Shown piece after piece: positions 50,666 through 60,434 of a stretch of DNA of 64,000 nt. Source of the DNA: Methanoregula sp. (lineage in GTDB: Archaea; Halobacteriota; Methanomicrobia; Methanomicrobiales; Methanospirillaceae). A program made the translations under genes and the position numbers. Below the pieces are notes generated by a model, which ran no database searches, had not been told where the DNA came from, and worked only from the letters and a program-made list of their open reading frames with translations. The stretch lies in the NCBI RefSeq assembly GCF_028679125.1, contig NZ_JAJRCG010000012.1:1-64000 (forward strand), given 5' to 3'. Numbering within the stretch: the first letter of the stretch is position 1; the number at the start of each line of letters is the position of its first letter.

Positions 50666-51823
50666 CTATGCATGGCCATTGTTCTCGTTTAAGAGCATCA
50701 TACTCTGGAACACTGCAAAGAGAAAGACCTGGATGCCACTCGTGATAAGGACTAATGCGACGATAGCGGTGGATATCTCCGACAGGAAACCAAAACTCAC
50801 CGAGAACCACTGGATCACGATGTTGATCCCGAGGAGTACCCCGACAATAAACAGGCCGGATCCAAGAACAAGGAATTTTTCCAGGTTACTGTACTGCATC
50901 AGGCTCACGATGATACCGGCTTTGTTCTCGTACCCGTGGACAACCGAATAGGTCTTCATCAGGAAGCCGGTGAGGATGACCTGGAGGCCGCCCATGACGA
51001 GAATTGCACCGAGAATGAACGTGTGTAGGTGCGAGGATTCGACATTCCCTTCGAAGAAAAAGAAGCCCATGAGCAGCGCTCCGATAAGTAAGAACAAGAG
51101 GCCGGGAACTGCGACAAACGGCAGGGGTTTCATGAGCAGGACGAACCGGATATGCCGCCAGCCATCCGCAAAACTATGCAGTTTTGAGGGAGTGAGCCGG
51201 GGATAATAATCGATCGGCACTTCCACGACCTTCAACTGCTCTTTTGCTGCCATCACCAGCATTTCCGAGGCAAACTCCATGCCCCCGGTATTTAACGCGA
51301 GACGATCGAGCGCTTCGCGGGTGATCGCGCGGAAGCCACTGTGCGTATCGGAATACTGCGTTCCAAAAATGACATTGATCATCCACGTGAGGAGGGGATT
51401 GCCAATATAGCGGTGGAGCGGTGTCATGGCGGTGGGGAGGATTGTCCCCTTGAACCGGGATCCGATGACAAAGTCTGCGCCATTGTCAAGCGGGGCAAGC
51501 AGGCGTGGGATTTGGGAAAAATCATACGTATTGTCGGAATCACCGAGAATGATGACGCGGCCCCTGGCATGGTGGAGCCCGGCAAGGTACGCATTACCAT
51601 ATCCGGATTTTTCCGGTTTTATGACGATTGCGCCGAGGGATTGGGCGATTGAGCCGGTTTTGTCGGTGGACGAATCCGAAACAATGATCTCGCCATTGAT
51701 TGCGTTATCATGGAATACAGTCTGGATCTTACGGATGCAGTCTGCGATAGCGCGTTCTTCATCAAGCGCGGGAAGGACAACGGAGATATCAACCGGAGAA
51801 CCGGGAATAGATGAGGGTATCAT
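50666..51823 (-). CDS. Family 2 glycosyltransferase with C-terminal membrane domain
   Basis: A 385-residue DPM1-like glycosyltransferase. ATG 51823 (MIPSSIPGS) is chosen: the TATA-like TTTTATAC near 51855-51862 lies about 30 bp upstream, and the open frame further up lacks coding character. Catalytic residues are in ISVVLPALDEERAIADC, VSDSSTDKTGS and ILGDSDNTYDF (DxD), with the acceptor loop GSRFKGTILP and HSGFRAITREAL. Four C-terminal spans (about residues 240-385: VPGLLFLLIGALLMGFFFF and others) anchor it. Such enzymes load a sugar from a nucleotide donor onto a polyprenyl phosphate. Confidence 0.85.
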   Translation of the reverse strand: MIPSSIPGSPVDISVVLPALDEERAIADCIRKIQTVFHDNAINGEIIVSDSSTDKTGSIAQSLGAIVIKPEKSGYGNAYLAGLHHARGRVIILGDSDNTYDFSQIPRLLAPLDNGADFVIGSRFKGTILPTAMTPLHRYIGNPLLTWMINVIFGTQYSDTHSGFRAITREALDRLALNTGGMEFASEMLVMAAKEQLKVVEVPIDYYPRLTPSKLHSFADGWRHIRFVLLMKPLPFVAVPGLLFLLIGALLMGFFFFEGNVESSHLHTFILGAILVMGGLQVILTGFLMKTYSVVHGYENKAGIIVSLMQYSNLEKFLVLGSGLFIVGVLLGINIVIQWFSVSFGFLSEISTAIVALVLITSGIQVFLFAVFQSMMLLNENNGHA

Positions 51824-52037
51824 GAGAGATCCAGCAGGCAGGAGTCTGAATTGTATAAAACAATAGTTTTCGTATTGAATAAATCCATGGGATTCATACG
51901 GGTTTTTCGGAGATCCTGTCAGAATATGCCAAAGTTCATGTGAGAAAAAAATAATATTTATGGTATTGAAAAATGAAGACACCTCTCAATACACAAGAGA
52001 TGAGTACATTCATTTTTCTGATGCACCGAGAGCACTC
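51824..52037. promoter_or_regulatory. Divergent promoter region of GT2 and the rmd-like gene
   Basis: TATA-like TTTTATAC (minus strand, about 51855-51862) serves the GT2 gene, which would be nearly leaderless. AATAATATTTATGG (51948-51961) serves the plus-strand epimerase/reductase gene. The in-frame ATG at 51960 sits within this TATA element, so the ATG at 52038 is the likelier start. Confidence 0.5.
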
Positions 52038-53039
52038 ATGAAGAAACTCCTCATCACCGGTATCAGCGGGTTTGTCGGGGGCCACATGGTGGATTTCCTG
52101 ACGCGTAACCGGCAGGATCTCGAGATCCATGGCATCAGCCGTTCGCAGCCGGCATGGGATTTTGTTCCTGCCAGACCGAAACTTCTTACAAACCACTATT
52201 TCCACAAAGCTGACCTGCTAGATATCCCCAAAATAAAATCATTTCTTGAAAAGGTCCAGCCGGATTATATCCTCCACATGGCCGCACAGAGTTCCGTTGC
52301 AGAGAGCTGGAAAACGCCGGTCTTTTCGTTCATGAACAATACCAATATTTTCTTAAATATTATCGACACGGTCCGGCTCAATGACAACGGGGCCCGCGTG
52401 CTCTCGATCGGATCCTCGGAGCAGTATGGCGTAGTATCCGAAGAGAACCTGCCCCTTTCTGAAGAGACCCCCCAGCATCCTGCCAATCCGTATGCCGTTG
52501 CCCGTGTTGCCCAAGAGCAATTAGCAAAAATCTATGCGGATGGGTACGGTCTCGATATCTGCTGCACGCGATCCTTCAACCACTGCGGCCCCGGCCAGAC
52601 AGACCGTTTCGTGGTAAGCGCAATAGTGAAACAATTTGTGAAGATTGCCCACGGACTCCAGGATCCGGTAATTCATATTGGTAATGGCTCCATTGTGCGC
52701 GATTTTGTTGATGTTCACGACGTCGTGGTAGCATATGATCTCCTCCTCTCGAAAGGGAAACGCGGTGAAATATACAATGTCTGTAGCGGTACAGGCAGGA
52801 CCATTAATGAGATTATAACCCTGCTTTCAGCTATGAAAGGAATCGACGTGAAGGTACATGAGGAGATGGCACAGATGCGGCCGATCGATAACCCCCGCAT
52901 CATCGGCAGCAACGAGAAGATCCGGCGTGATCTGGGTTGGAAGCCGGAGATCCCGTTTGAGAAAAGCCTGGAGTCCATGTATCATTACTGGGATCTTCGC
53001 ATGCGGCAGGAATTGCCACACGGAAAAATAATTGAATGA
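52038..53039 (+). CDS. GDP-4-keto-6-deoxy-D-mannose reductase-like NAD-dependent epimerase
   Basis: A 333-residue extended SDR enzyme, most like RMD, which reduces the GMD product to GDP-D-rhamnose. The Rossmann motif is [23 protein letters not shown] is the catalytic Ser/Thr region; the C-terminal [25 protein letters not shown] is typical of RMD. The catalytic YxxxK reads Y-A-V-A-R in [12 protein letters not shown]: the lysine is an arginine, which is unusual. The gene precedes gmd by 64 bp, supporting the pathway. Alternatives are a GDP-fucose synthase-like or another sugar epimerase. Confidence 0.75.
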   Translation: MKKLLITGISGFVGGHMVDFLTRNRQDLEIHGISRSQPAWDFVPARPKLLTNHYFHKADLLDIPKIKSFLEKVQPDYILHMAAQSSVAESWKTPVFSFMNNTNIFLNIIDTVRLNDNGARVLSIGSSEQYGVVSEENLPLSEETPQHPANPYAVARVAQEQLAKIYADGYGLDICCTRSFNHCGPGQTDRFVVSAIVKQFVKIAHGLQDPVIHIGNGSIVRDFVDVHDVVVAYDLLLSKGKRGEIYNVCSGTGRTINEIITLLSAMKGIDVKVHEEMAQMRPIDNPRIIGSNEKIRRDLGWKPEIPFEKSLESMYHYWDLRMRQELPHGKIIE

Positions 53040-53103
53040 CGGGTACAATACTCGTGATCTGTTGCATTTTGAATATGTTGAGAGTAAAATAGGGAATGAT
53101 TGC

Positions 53104-54156
53104 ATGACGCGCCAGAAAAAAGCACTCATCACCGGCATTACAGGGCAGGATGGATCCTATCTCGCGGAGTTACTGCTTTCAAAAGGCTACGAGGTCCATG
53201 GCCTTATCCGCAGGGCATCGACGTTTAATACTTCAAGGATTGACCACATCTATGTCGACCCGCACGAATCCGGCGCCAAATTTTTCCTGCATTTCGGGGA
53301 CCTCTCGGATTCCGAACAGATCGCTAATATCATCTACAATACCAAGCCTGATGAGGTTTACCACCTTGGGGCGCAGAGTCACGTCAGGGTGAGCTTCGAT
53401 ATCCCGGAGTACACCGGGAATGTTACGGGGCTTGGCACCACGCGTATCCTCGAATCGATCCGTCGGAGTGGATTGCCCATCAAGTTTTACCAGGCATCCT
53501 CCAGCGAGATGTTTGGCGGGGCCAAACCCCCCCAGGACGAGCAGACCGCATTCGTTCCGCGAAGCCCGTATGCCTGTGCGAAAGTCTATTCGTACTGGAT
53601 GGTCCGGAATTACCGCGAGGGATACAATATGTTTGTCACAAACGGTATTCTCTTCAACCACGAATCCCCCCGTCGCGGCGAGACGTTTGTGACCCGGAAG
53701 ATCACCCGGGGGATCGCAGCCATCCTTGCAAAGAAAGCAGAGCACCTGTACCTGGGGAACCTGGAAGCAAAGCGGGACTGGGGTTTCTCACCGGAGTACG
53801 TGGAGGCAATGTGGAGGATGCTCCAGGCAAAAGTTCCGGATGATTTTGTCATCGGCACCGGGGAGACACATTCGGTCAGGGAGTTCCTGGAGGCCTCGTT
53901 TGCGTATGCCGGCCTGGATATGGATGTGCACGTTAAGATCGATCAGAAATATTTCCGGCCCACGGAAGTTGACGTGCTCAGTGGCGATGCCAGTAAAGCC
54001 GACAGGACCCTTGGATGGAAACCCCAGATAAAGTTCGGCGATCTCGTGAAGATCATGGTCGATGCCGACCTCCGGGTCGCGGGCCTTGAAGTGCCCGGCG
54101 AAGGCGATGCGATCATTGCAAAGAAGTTCCCGACGAAATGGTGGAAAGGGGACTAA
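53104..54156 (+). CDS. gmd: GDP-mannose 4,6-dehydratase
   Basis: Converts GDP-D-mannose to GDP-4-keto-6-deoxy-D-mannose, the precursor of GDP-D-rhamnose and GDP-fucose. The 350-residue product (ATG 53104) has [50 protein letters not shown] and the catalytic YxxxK in [12 protein letters not shown], with [18 protein letters not shown] and [15 protein letters not shown]. All are GMD signatures. It follows the RMD-like gene and precedes a glycosyltransferase. The 24-residue upstream extension in the open frame is not conserved and is excluded. Confidence 0.94.
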   Translation: MTRQKKALITGITGQDGSYLAELLLSKGYEVHGLIRRASTFNTSRIDHIYVDPHESGAKFFLHFGDLSDSEQIANIIYNTKPDEVYHLGAQSHVRVSFDIPEYTGNVTGLGTTRILESIRRSGLPIKFYQASSSEMFGGAKPPQDEQTAFVPRSPYACAKVYSYWMVRNYREGYNMFVTNGILFNHESPRRGETFVTRKITRGIAAILAKKAEHLYLGNLEAKRDWGFSPEYVEAMWRMLQAKVPDDFVIGTGETHSVREFLEASFAYAGLDMDVHVKIDQKYFRPTEVDVLSGDASKADRTLGWKPQIKFGDLVKIMVDADLRVAGLEVPGEGDAIIAKKFPTKWWKGD

Positions 54157-54173
54157 GGTCCCGGGAATGAACC

Positions 54174-55253
54174 GTGAGAATTGCCATCTTCCATGATTAT
54201 TTCGGAGCCATTGGCGGGGGCGAGAAAGTAGTTATCGAGATGGCGAAGATCCTCGATGCGGATATCATCACTACCGATACCGATGCGGTAAAAAAGATTG
54301 ATGCTGGCGTTCGGGTTATCAGTTTGGGGAAGACGGTGAAATTTCCCGGGCTCAAGCAGATCTCCGCTACACTGAAATTTTATTTCTGTAATTTTTCTCA
54401 AAACTATGACCTGTTCATTTTCAGTGGCAACTGGGCACATTATGCTTCGAACCGGCACCATCCAAACCTGTGGTACTGCCATACTCCAGTAAGGGCATTT
54501 TACGACAATTATTCAACCTTTCTGGAAGGATTGTCATTTTTCAAACAGGTGTTTTTCCGGGGATATGTATGGATTTTCCGTATTGCTGACCGGAGGTCTG
54601 TCTCGCATATCGATTACATTGTTGCAAATTCGCATAATGTTCAGATGCGAATCCGGCAATTTTACCACCGGGAATCGGATATTATTTATCCCCCGATAAA
54701 TTCATCAAAATTTTATTTTTCAGAATATGGTAATTTCTGGTTGTCCGTAAACCGATTGTACCCGGAGAAACAGATTGAATTGCAAATTGAGAGTTTCCAG
54801 GTCATGCCGGAACAAAAACTTGTGATTGCCGGGGGTTTTGCCCAAGGCGATCATTCAGCACCGTATGCAAAACAAATTCAATCGGATATGCCGACTAACG
54901 TATCATTTCTCAGTGAAATACCCGATGCGGAATTGCGTAACCTGCTTGCACACTGCCGGGGAATAATTTGCACTGCAAAGGACGAAGACTTTGGTCTCAC
55001 CCCTCTTGAGGCAATGGCGAGCGGTAAGCCGGTCGTTGCCGTGAATTCCGGGGGGTTCCGGGAGACCGTAACTCCTGATACCGGCACGCTGGTAAATCCT
55101 GATGCATTGGCCATTGTTTCTGCAATCCGCCGGATATCTGAAAAACCGGATCAGTATCATGATGCATGTATCGCCAGGGCACAGGAATTTGATATATCAG
55201 TGTTTGCAGAAAAACTGTGTAAAAAGGTACATGAGATCTCAAGAATTGTATAA
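54174..55253 (+). CDS. Glycosyltransferase family 4
   Basis: A 359-residue GT-B glycosyltransferase; the GTG start at 54174 begins with MRIAIFHDYFGAIGGGEKVV, a glycine loop like those of WbaZ-type mannosyltransferases. The donor domain shows VNRLYPEKQIELQIESF and the E-x7-E motif in DEDFGLTPLEAMASGKP. It probably transfers mannose or rhamnose from the GDP-sugar made by the two preceding genes; that is position-based inference. It has a slightly higher AT content than the rfb genes after it, perhaps from a separate acquisition. Confidence 0.85.
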   Translation: MRIAIFHDYFGAIGGGEKVVIEMAKILDADIITTDTDAVKKIDAGVRVISLGKTVKFPGLKQISATLKFYFCNFSQNYDLFIFSGNWAHYASNRHHPNLWYCHTPVRAFYDNYSTFLEGLSFFKQVFFRGYVWIFRIADRRSVSHIDYIVANSHNVQMRIRQFYHRESDIIYPPINSSKFYFSEYGNFWLSVNRLYPEKQIELQIESFQVMPEQKLVIAGGFAQGDHSAPYAKQIQSDMPTNVSFLSEIPDAELRNLLAHCRGIICTAKDEDFGLTPLEAMASGKPVVAVNSGGFRETVTPDTGTLVNPDALAIVSAIRRISEKPDQYHDACIARAQEFDISVFAEKLCKKVHEISRIV

Positions 55254-55325
55254 TTTGTTTTAAGTGGAACTGAACGGATTCTTTTGTAATTAGTATTTTT
55301 ATGTACTCACGTCAAACAATACACT

Positions 55326-55802
55326 ATGGGAAAATCCATTGAAGGGGTCATTTTAAAAAACCTGCGGGTTATTCCGGATGAGCGGGGCTGGCTCATGGAG
55401 ATCCTGCGGTGCGATGATCCTATTTTTGAAAAATTCGGCCAGGTGTATATCACCACAGCCTATCCCAATGTTGTGAAGGGATGGCATTACCACAAGATAC
55501 AGACCGATAATTTTACCTGTGTCCATGGCATGATGAAAGTCGCATTATACGATGCCCGAAAAGATTCCCCGACATACCGGGAACTGATGGAAATTTTTGT
55601 TGGTGAGAAAAATCCGATCCTCATCAGTGTGCCCCCCGGGGTCTATCATGGCTTCAAGGCGATCGGAACCGAGACTGCTTTTTTTATGAGTATTCCCACG
55701 ATGCCGTATAACTACAAAGAGCCTGACGAGTACCGTCTTCCTCCGGATTCACCGGAAATTCCCTATGACTGGGGACTCATTCCGGGACTGAAGCACGGAT
55801 AA
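55326..55802 (+). CDS. rfbC: dTDP-4-dehydrorhamnose 3,5-epimerase-type protein
   Basis: A 158-residue cupin-fold enzyme. It contains EGVILKNLRVIPDERGWLMEIL, WHYHKIQTDNFTCVHGMMKVALYDARKDSPT and VPPGVYHGFKAIG, the RmlC-like set with the catalytic His in the HYH element. It opens the dTDP-L-rhamnose genes (rfbC-B-D-A). Archaeal RmlC-like proteins of this length and the GWLMEIL variant also include sugar 3,4-ketoisomerases, so exact specificity needs care; the neighbours support rhamnose. A TATA-like AGTATTTTTATG lies at 55294-55305. Confidence 0.85.
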   Translation: MGKSIEGVILKNLRVIPDERGWLMEILRCDDPIFEKFGQVYITTAYPNVVKGWHYHKIQTDNFTCVHGMMKVALYDARKDSPTYRELMEIFVGEKNPILISVPPGVYHGFKAIGTETAFFMSIPTMPYNYKEPDEYRLPPDSPEIPYDWGLIPGLKHG

Positions 55803-55825
55803 CTCCGCATATGGAGAGAAGTACC

Positions 55826-56791
55826 ATGAAACTCCTTGTCACCGGTGGCGCAGGATTTATCGGCAGCAATTTTATCCGACATATGCTCGATGCGCATCCG
55901 GATCTGGAAATTATCAATTATGATGTTCTTACCTATGCCGGTAACCCGGATAACCTGAAGGGAATCGACAAACAACCGGGGTATACATTCATCAAGGGGG
56001 ATATCTGCGACCAGGCGCTGGTTGACGCAACCCTCAAAAAAATCCCGGTAGATGCGATCGTCCATTTTGCCGCAGAAAGCCATGTCGATCGTTCCATAAC
56101 CGATCCTTCAGCATTCGTGAAGACAAATGTCCTCGGGACGCACACCCTTCTCGAAGCTGCCCGGAAACATTCCGTGCCAAAATTCATCCATATCTCTACG
56201 GATGAGACCTACGGGAGCATTATGAAGGGATCATTCAAAGAGACGGATATCCTTTCACCATCCAGCCCCTATTCGGCGAGCAAAGCCGGATCGGATTTAC
56301 TTGCACTCTCGTATTACACGACATTCCATCTTCCGGTCATCGTTACCCGGTGCACGAATAATTTCGGACCCTACCAGTTCCCGGAGAAACTTATCCCGCT
56401 TTTCATCACGAATCTCGTTAAAGGGAAGAAAGTCCCGGTGTATGGGACCGGAAAAAATATCCGGGACTGGATCCATGTGAACGATCACTGCCGTGCCGTG
56501 GAATTTTTATTGGGCCACGGCGTTCCGGGCGAGGTATACAATATCGGAGGCGGTCACGAGAAGACAAACCTCGAGATTACCAACAAGATCCTCGAACTTC
56601 TTGGGAAAGATGAGTCCATGATGGAGTATGTGACCGATCGTCCAGGGCATGACTTCCGCTATTCTCTTGACTGTTCAAAACTCCGGAAGATGGGGTGGAA
56701 GCCCCGGTATTCCTTTGAGGATGCTCTTCTTGAGACGGTCACCTGGTACCGTCAGAACGAGTGGTGGTGGCAGCCATTAAAGAAGAAGTAA
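55826..56791 (+). CDS. rfbB: dTDP-glucose 4,6-dehydratase
   Basis: Oxidises and dehydrates dTDP-D-glucose to the 4-keto-6-deoxy sugar. The 321-residue product (ATG 55826, with GGAG upstream) has KLLVTGGAGFIGSNFIRHML, the HFAAESHVDRSI loop, STDETYGSI with the catalytic DE pair and YSASKAGSD with YxxxK, and RDWIHVNDHCRAVEFLL. It overlaps rfbD by 31 bp. Second gene of the rhamnose set. The extra five upstream residues in the open frame are not needed. Confidence 0.95.
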   Translation: MKLLVTGGAGFIGSNFIRHMLDAHPDLEIINYDVLTYAGNPDNLKGIDKQPGYTFIKGDICDQALVDATLKKIPVDAIVHFAAESHVDRSITDPSAFVKTNVLGTHTLLEAARKHSVPKFIHISTDETYGSIMKGSFKETDILSPSSPYSASKAGSDLLALSYYTTFHLPVIVTRCTNNFGPYQFPEKLIPLFITNLVKGKKVPVYGTGKNIRDWIHVNDHCRAVEFLLGHGVPGEVYNIGGGHEKTNLEITNKILELLGKDESMMEYVTDRPGHDFRYSLDCSKLRKMGWKPRYSFEDALLETVTWYRQNEWWWQPLKKK

Positions 56792-57594
56792 ATTCACGTA
56801 CCATTCTGATTTTTGGCGCAAACGGGATGCTCGGCCATGCACTCATGAACGTTTTTCCCGATGCGTCTTTCCTTGGACACCGGGATGTGGAAATAACGGA
56901 TGCGGTTTCGGTGAGAAAAGTGATTCTCCAGGAGCGGCCATCAGCTGTGATCAATGCTGCGGCATATACTGACGTTGACGGATGCGAGGATAACCCGGAT
57001 CTGGCAAATGCAGTAAACGGTGACGCACCGGGATATCTGGCTTCCGCGTGTTCTGAAACCGGGGCAATCCTTGTCCACTACAGTACGGATTATATTTTCG
57101 ATGGCAGCCGGATGGATTACCGGGAAGATGAGGTACCCGGCCCCCTCAGCGCGTACGGCAGATCAAAGCTGCTGGGTGAATTGGCAATACAAAAAAATAC
57201 GAAGAATTACCGTATCATCCGAACAGCCTGGCTTTTCGGACCTCATGGGAAGAATTTTGTTGACACGATTCTTTCGCTTTCCAAACAGATGCCACAGGTC
57301 AAAGTGGTAAACGATCAGGTTGGAAAGCCGACATATACGGTCGATCTTGCCCGGAAGACACCGGAGATTATTTCCCGGGAGCCCGGGATCTACCATATTA
57401 CCAACGATGGCGTCTGCAGCTGGTACGAGTTTGCATGTGCATTTATCCCGAATGCAGTTCCCTGTTCCACCGCAGAGTTTCCCCGGAAAGCAAAGAGGCC
57501 GGCATTTTCCGTGCTGGTGAACTCGAAGACAACTCCGCTCCGTCACTGGAGTGAAGCAGTAAAAGAATATGTACACTTAAAAGAGGCGATTTAA
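56761..57594 (+). CDS. rfbD: dTDP-4-dehydrorhamnose reductase
   Basis: Final step of dTDP-L-rhamnose synthesis. The 277-residue product begins in a run of GTG codons (56761, 56764, 56767); the first is used here and the true start may be one of the next two. The Rossmann loop is TILIFGANGMLGHAL; STDYIFDGSRMDYREDE and AYGRSKLLGELAI carry the catalytic residues (YxxxK), and RTAWLFGPHGKNFVDTIL is typical. It overlaps rfbB by 31 bp and ends 1 bp before the rfbA ATG, indicating tight coupling. Confidence 0.93.
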   Translation: MVVAAIKEEVNSRTILIFGANGMLGHALMNVFPDASFLGHRDVEITDAVSVRKVILQERPSAVINAAAYTDVDGCEDNPDLANAVNGDAPGYLASACSETGAILVHYSTDYIFDGSRMDYREDEVPGPLSAYGRSKLLGELAIQKNTKNYRIIRTAWLFGPHGKNFVDTILSLSKQMPQVKVVNDQVGKPTYTVDLARKTPEIISREPGIYHITNDGVCSWYEFACAFIPNAVPCSTAEFPRKAKRPAFSVLVNSKTTPLRHWSEAVKEYVHLKEAI

Positions 57595-57595
57595 T

Positions 57596-58303
57596 ATGAG
57601 AGGCATTATCCTTGCCGGCGGAACCGGCTCAAGATTATTTCCTTTGACCAAAGTAACGAACAAACACCTTCTGCCGGTCTATGACAAGCCGATGATCTAC
57701 TATCCCCTGCAGACACTGGTGAATGCGGGAATCACGGATATCATGATCGTATCCGGCCGGGGGCATGCAGGACATTTCCTGGAATTGCTCGGATCCGGTG
57801 CGGACTTTGGTGTGCGTCTGACCTATGAGATCCAGGAGAAAGCCGGGGGGATTGCCCAGGCGCTCGGGCTTGCAGAGAAATGGGCTGACGAGGATGCGGT
57901 TGCGGTTATCCTTGGGGATAATATCTTCCAGGATGACGTGAAGAACGATGTTGCTTCGTTCAAAGAAGGGGCGAAGATTTTCTTAAAAACGGTTCCGGAT
58001 GCCGAGCGGTTCGGAGTTGCCGAACTTGAAGGAGACCGAGTCCTCTCGATTGAAGAGAAACCCAAACAGCCGAAATCAAACTATGCCGTTACCGGCCTGT
58101 ATCTCTATGATGCGGATGTGTTCTCCATCATCCGGACGCTGAAACCCTCTGGTCGTGGTGAACTCGAGATCACCGATGTAAATAATGCCTATCTGAAGAA
58201 GGGTATGATGACGTATGGGATCCTGGATGGGTTCTGGTCGGATGCCGGGACCTTTGACAGTCTACTCCGGGCGAGCGTTCTCGTGCAGAAAAACAGTATG
58301 TAG
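57596..58303 (+). CDS. rfbA: Glucose-1-phosphate thymidylyltransferase
   Basis: Makes dTDP-glucose from dTTP and glucose-1-phosphate, the entry step of the rhamnose pathway. The 235-residue product has GIILAGGTGSRLFPLTK with the activating Arg/Lys, PVYDKPMIYYPLQTLV, the VILGDNIFQD metal site and the EEKPKQPKSNYAVTGLYLYD segment. Its length matches archaeal and short RmlA enzymes (bacterial ones near 290). It ends the rfbCBDA run; a 277-bp gap follows. Confidence 0.94.
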   Translation: MRGIILAGGTGSRLFPLTKVTNKHLLPVYDKPMIYYPLQTLVNAGITDIMIVSGRGHAGHFLELLGSGADFGVRLTYEIQEKAGGIAQALGLAEKWADEDAVAVILGDNIFQDDVKNDVASFKEGAKIFLKTVPDAERFGVAELEGDRVLSIEEKPKQPKSNYAVTGLYLYDADVFSIIRTLKPSGRGELEITDVNNAYLKKGMMTYGILDGFWSDAGTFDSLLRASVLVQKNSM

Positions 58304-58580
58304 AAATACGGAGATGATTGAACCACTTATACTGATGGTTCAACCATCCGTGGGATCCATAAAAGTAAATTTCATATACATCAATAAAATCACTTGGCTC
58401 GCTGGGGAATTACTGACAATGTTATAACCTCATCATCCGAGAAATAAATTCCCTGTAACAATACCCTCAAAAGATACCCTTAATAGAGAATGCATGCGAG
58501 AACAGGTCACAATAATTTCTTACTAAAACACAAGGGTAAAGAGATGTCCCACCACACTCTCTCCGTATAAAAGGAATACT
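58304..58580. promoter_or_regulatory. 277-bp gap before the export operon
   Basis: No gene is seen. The sequence is AT-rich and has TATA-like elements such as TTCATATACATC near 58370-58381 and GTATAAAAGG near 58565-58574, the latter about 7-16 bp before the ATG at 58581. A promoter for the following glycosyltransferase and ABC exporter genes is likely here. Confidence 0.4.
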
Positions 58581-59552
58581 ATGTCTGATGATCATCGCAC
58601 AAACCTGGTCAGCGTAATCATCGTGAATTTTAATGGCAACCGATTTTTACAGGATTGCCTCAGCTCGCTCCTGAGGCAGACATATTCCCCGTTTGAAGTA
58701 ATACTGGTCGACAACGCCTCCCATGATGGCAGTGTTGCATTCGTCCAGGAGCATTTTCCGCACGTGAAAATTTTCATCCAGAAAGAAAATCTCGGTTTTG
58801 CCGGGGGTTCCAATGCAGGTATCCGGGAAGCACACGGGGAATATATTCTCACGTTGAACAACGACACAATAGTTTCTCCCGGATTTATCGAAGAACTTGT
58901 ACAACCCATGATGTCGGATCCTTCCGTTGGGATGTGCGCTTCAAAGATGATTTTTCCCGATGGCAGGATCAACTCCACAGCGATCTGCATTTCGCGAAGC
59001 GGTGCTGCGTGGGACCGGGGTGGGGGCGAGCCGGATCGCGGACAGTACGATTCCGCGGAGGAAGTCTTTGGACCCTGTGCCGGGGCGGCGCTTTATCGGC
59101 GTTCGATGTTAGAAGAGATCGGGCTCTTTGATGAGGATTTTTTCCTCTTTATGGAAGATGTTGATCTTGCGTTCCGTGCCCGGTTGTCCGGGTGGAAGTG
59201 CAGGTATGTGCCGATGGCCCGGGTGGTGCATATTCATGGGGGGACGACTGGATTCAAATCGGATATTTCGATTTATTATGGGAACCGGAATCTTGTCTGG
59301 TATGTTGTGAAAAATTTTCCCTCACAGACTCTGTTGTTATCGAGTCCGTGGATCATTGGCAGAAACTGTGCAGATCTTCCGTATTACATCCTTCTTCATG
59401 GGAAGGGGCGTGCAATCATCAAGGCAAAGATCGATATGTTAAAGGGACTTCGTATGATATTCCGGAAACGTCAGACTATTAAAAGACGAACAACGGTTGA
59501 TGCTATTGAAAGATGGATTCTGATGTGGAGTGCCATTCCTAAAGTCAAATAA
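58581..59552 (+). CDS. Glycosyltransferase family 2 (rhamnosyltransferase-like)
   Basis: A 323-residue GT-A transferase. Motifs are VSVIIVNFNGNRFLQDCLSS, ILVDNASHDGS, AGGSNAGIREAHGEYILTLNNDT (the NND metal-binding loop of rhamnosyltransferases), then GPCAGAALYRRSMLEEIGLFDEDFF and FMEDVDLAFRARLSG (EDVD acceptor base). WVYVVKNFP-like WYVVKNFPSQTL near the C-terminus may attach to the membrane. Given the upstream rfb genes, dTDP-L-rhamnose is the likely donor. The ABC exporter follows. Confidence 0.87.
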   Translation: MSDDHRTNLVSVIIVNFNGNRFLQDCLSSLLRQTYSPFEVILVDNASHDGSVAFVQEHFPHVKIFIQKENLGFAGGSNAGIREAHGEYILTLNNDTIVSPGFIEELVQPMMSDPSVGMCASKMIFPDGRINSTAICISRSGAAWDRGGGEPDRGQYDSAEEVFGPCAGAALYRRSMLEEIGLFDEDFFLFMEDVDLAFRARLSGWKCRYVPMARVVHIHGGTTGFKSDISIYYGNRNLVWYVVKNFPSQTLLLSSPWIIGRNCADLPYYILLHGKGRAIIKAKIDMLKGLRMIFRKRQTIKRRTTVDAIERWILMWSAIPKVK

Positions 59553-59651
59553 CTGCATTTTTTTACAAGATACGATCTCTCAAAAAATGCGAAAAGGGGA
59601 TCGTTTTATGAAAAGCGGATACAGATACTATTCACAAACGGAAATATCAGA

Positions 59652-60434
59652 ATGACCTCACTCTTTGAATACCGTGGACTTATCTGGAATTTTATCAAGA
59701 GGGATATCTCCCAGAAATACGTGGGGTCTCTCCTAGGGCTGTACTGGTCGATAATTAATCCAATCATCACCCTTGTTGTTTACATTCTGGTGTTCGGAGT
59801 TTTCCTGAAAGTCCGTCTTCCCGGGGATACGGATATCTGGGACTTTGCCCTGTACTTTGCCGCGGGGTTCCTGCCGTGGACGGCGTTCCAGAATTCGGTC
59901 TCGAGGGCGGCCGGTTCTATCATCAATAACAAGAACTATATCAAGAAAGTCCCGTTCCCCAGCGAAATTTTCCCAATCTATGTGACATTGTCGGAATGCG
60001 TGGACCTTCTCATCGGCCTTGTCATTTTCTTTGTGCTGTTTTTGATCCTGAAAGGCGTCCCGACGATCTTTATTCTCCTGCTGCCGCTTGCCATTATCCT
60101 GCAGATTATGTTTACCCTAGCACTGGCATTCTTTCTCTCAAGCGCGGCGGTCTATTTCCGGGATATCCCCCAGATGCTGGGGGCGATCTTTATGATCTGG
60201 TTCTGGGCAACACCGATTGCCTATACGGTAAACCTGATCCCAGCAGGGTTTCAGTGGATCGTTACCTATAATCCGGCATATTATATGCTGGAGATCTACC
60301 GGGATGCATTGTTCTACGGGAAAATTCCTGACCTGAGTATCCTGGTGCCATTCGTAATATTTTCGGTCGTGCTCTTCATCGCAAGTATCTGGTTCTTTAA
60401 GAAAACTAAACGCGGGTTCGGTGAGCTCCTGTGA
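59652..60434 (+). CDS. Polysaccharide ABC exporter permease (Wzm-type)
   Basis: The 260-residue permease of an ABC-2 polysaccharide exporter. Six spans are visible (SIINPIITLVVYILVFGVFL, LYFAAGFLPWTAFQNSV, ECVDLLIGLVIFFVLFLILK, IFILLLPLAIILQIMFTLAL, MLGAIFMIWFWATPIAYTV, LVPFVIFSVVLFIASIWFF), with the conserved N-terminal YRGLIWNFIKRDISQKYVGS. Its stop overlaps the ATPase start by 4 bp. With the ATPase it moves lipid-linked glycan across the cytoplasmic membrane. Confidence 0.92.
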   Translation: MTSLFEYRGLIWNFIKRDISQKYVGSLLGLYWSIINPIITLVVYILVFGVFLKVRLPGDTDIWDFALYFAAGFLPWTAFQNSVSRAAGSIINNKNYIKKVPFPSEIFPIYVTLSECVDLLIGLVIFFVLFLILKGVPTIFILLLPLAIILQIMFTLALAFFLSSAAVYFRDIPQMLGAIFMIWFWATPIAYTVNLIPAGFQWIVTYNPAYYMLEIYRDALFYGKIPDLSILVPFVIFSVVLFIASIWFFKKTKRGFGELL

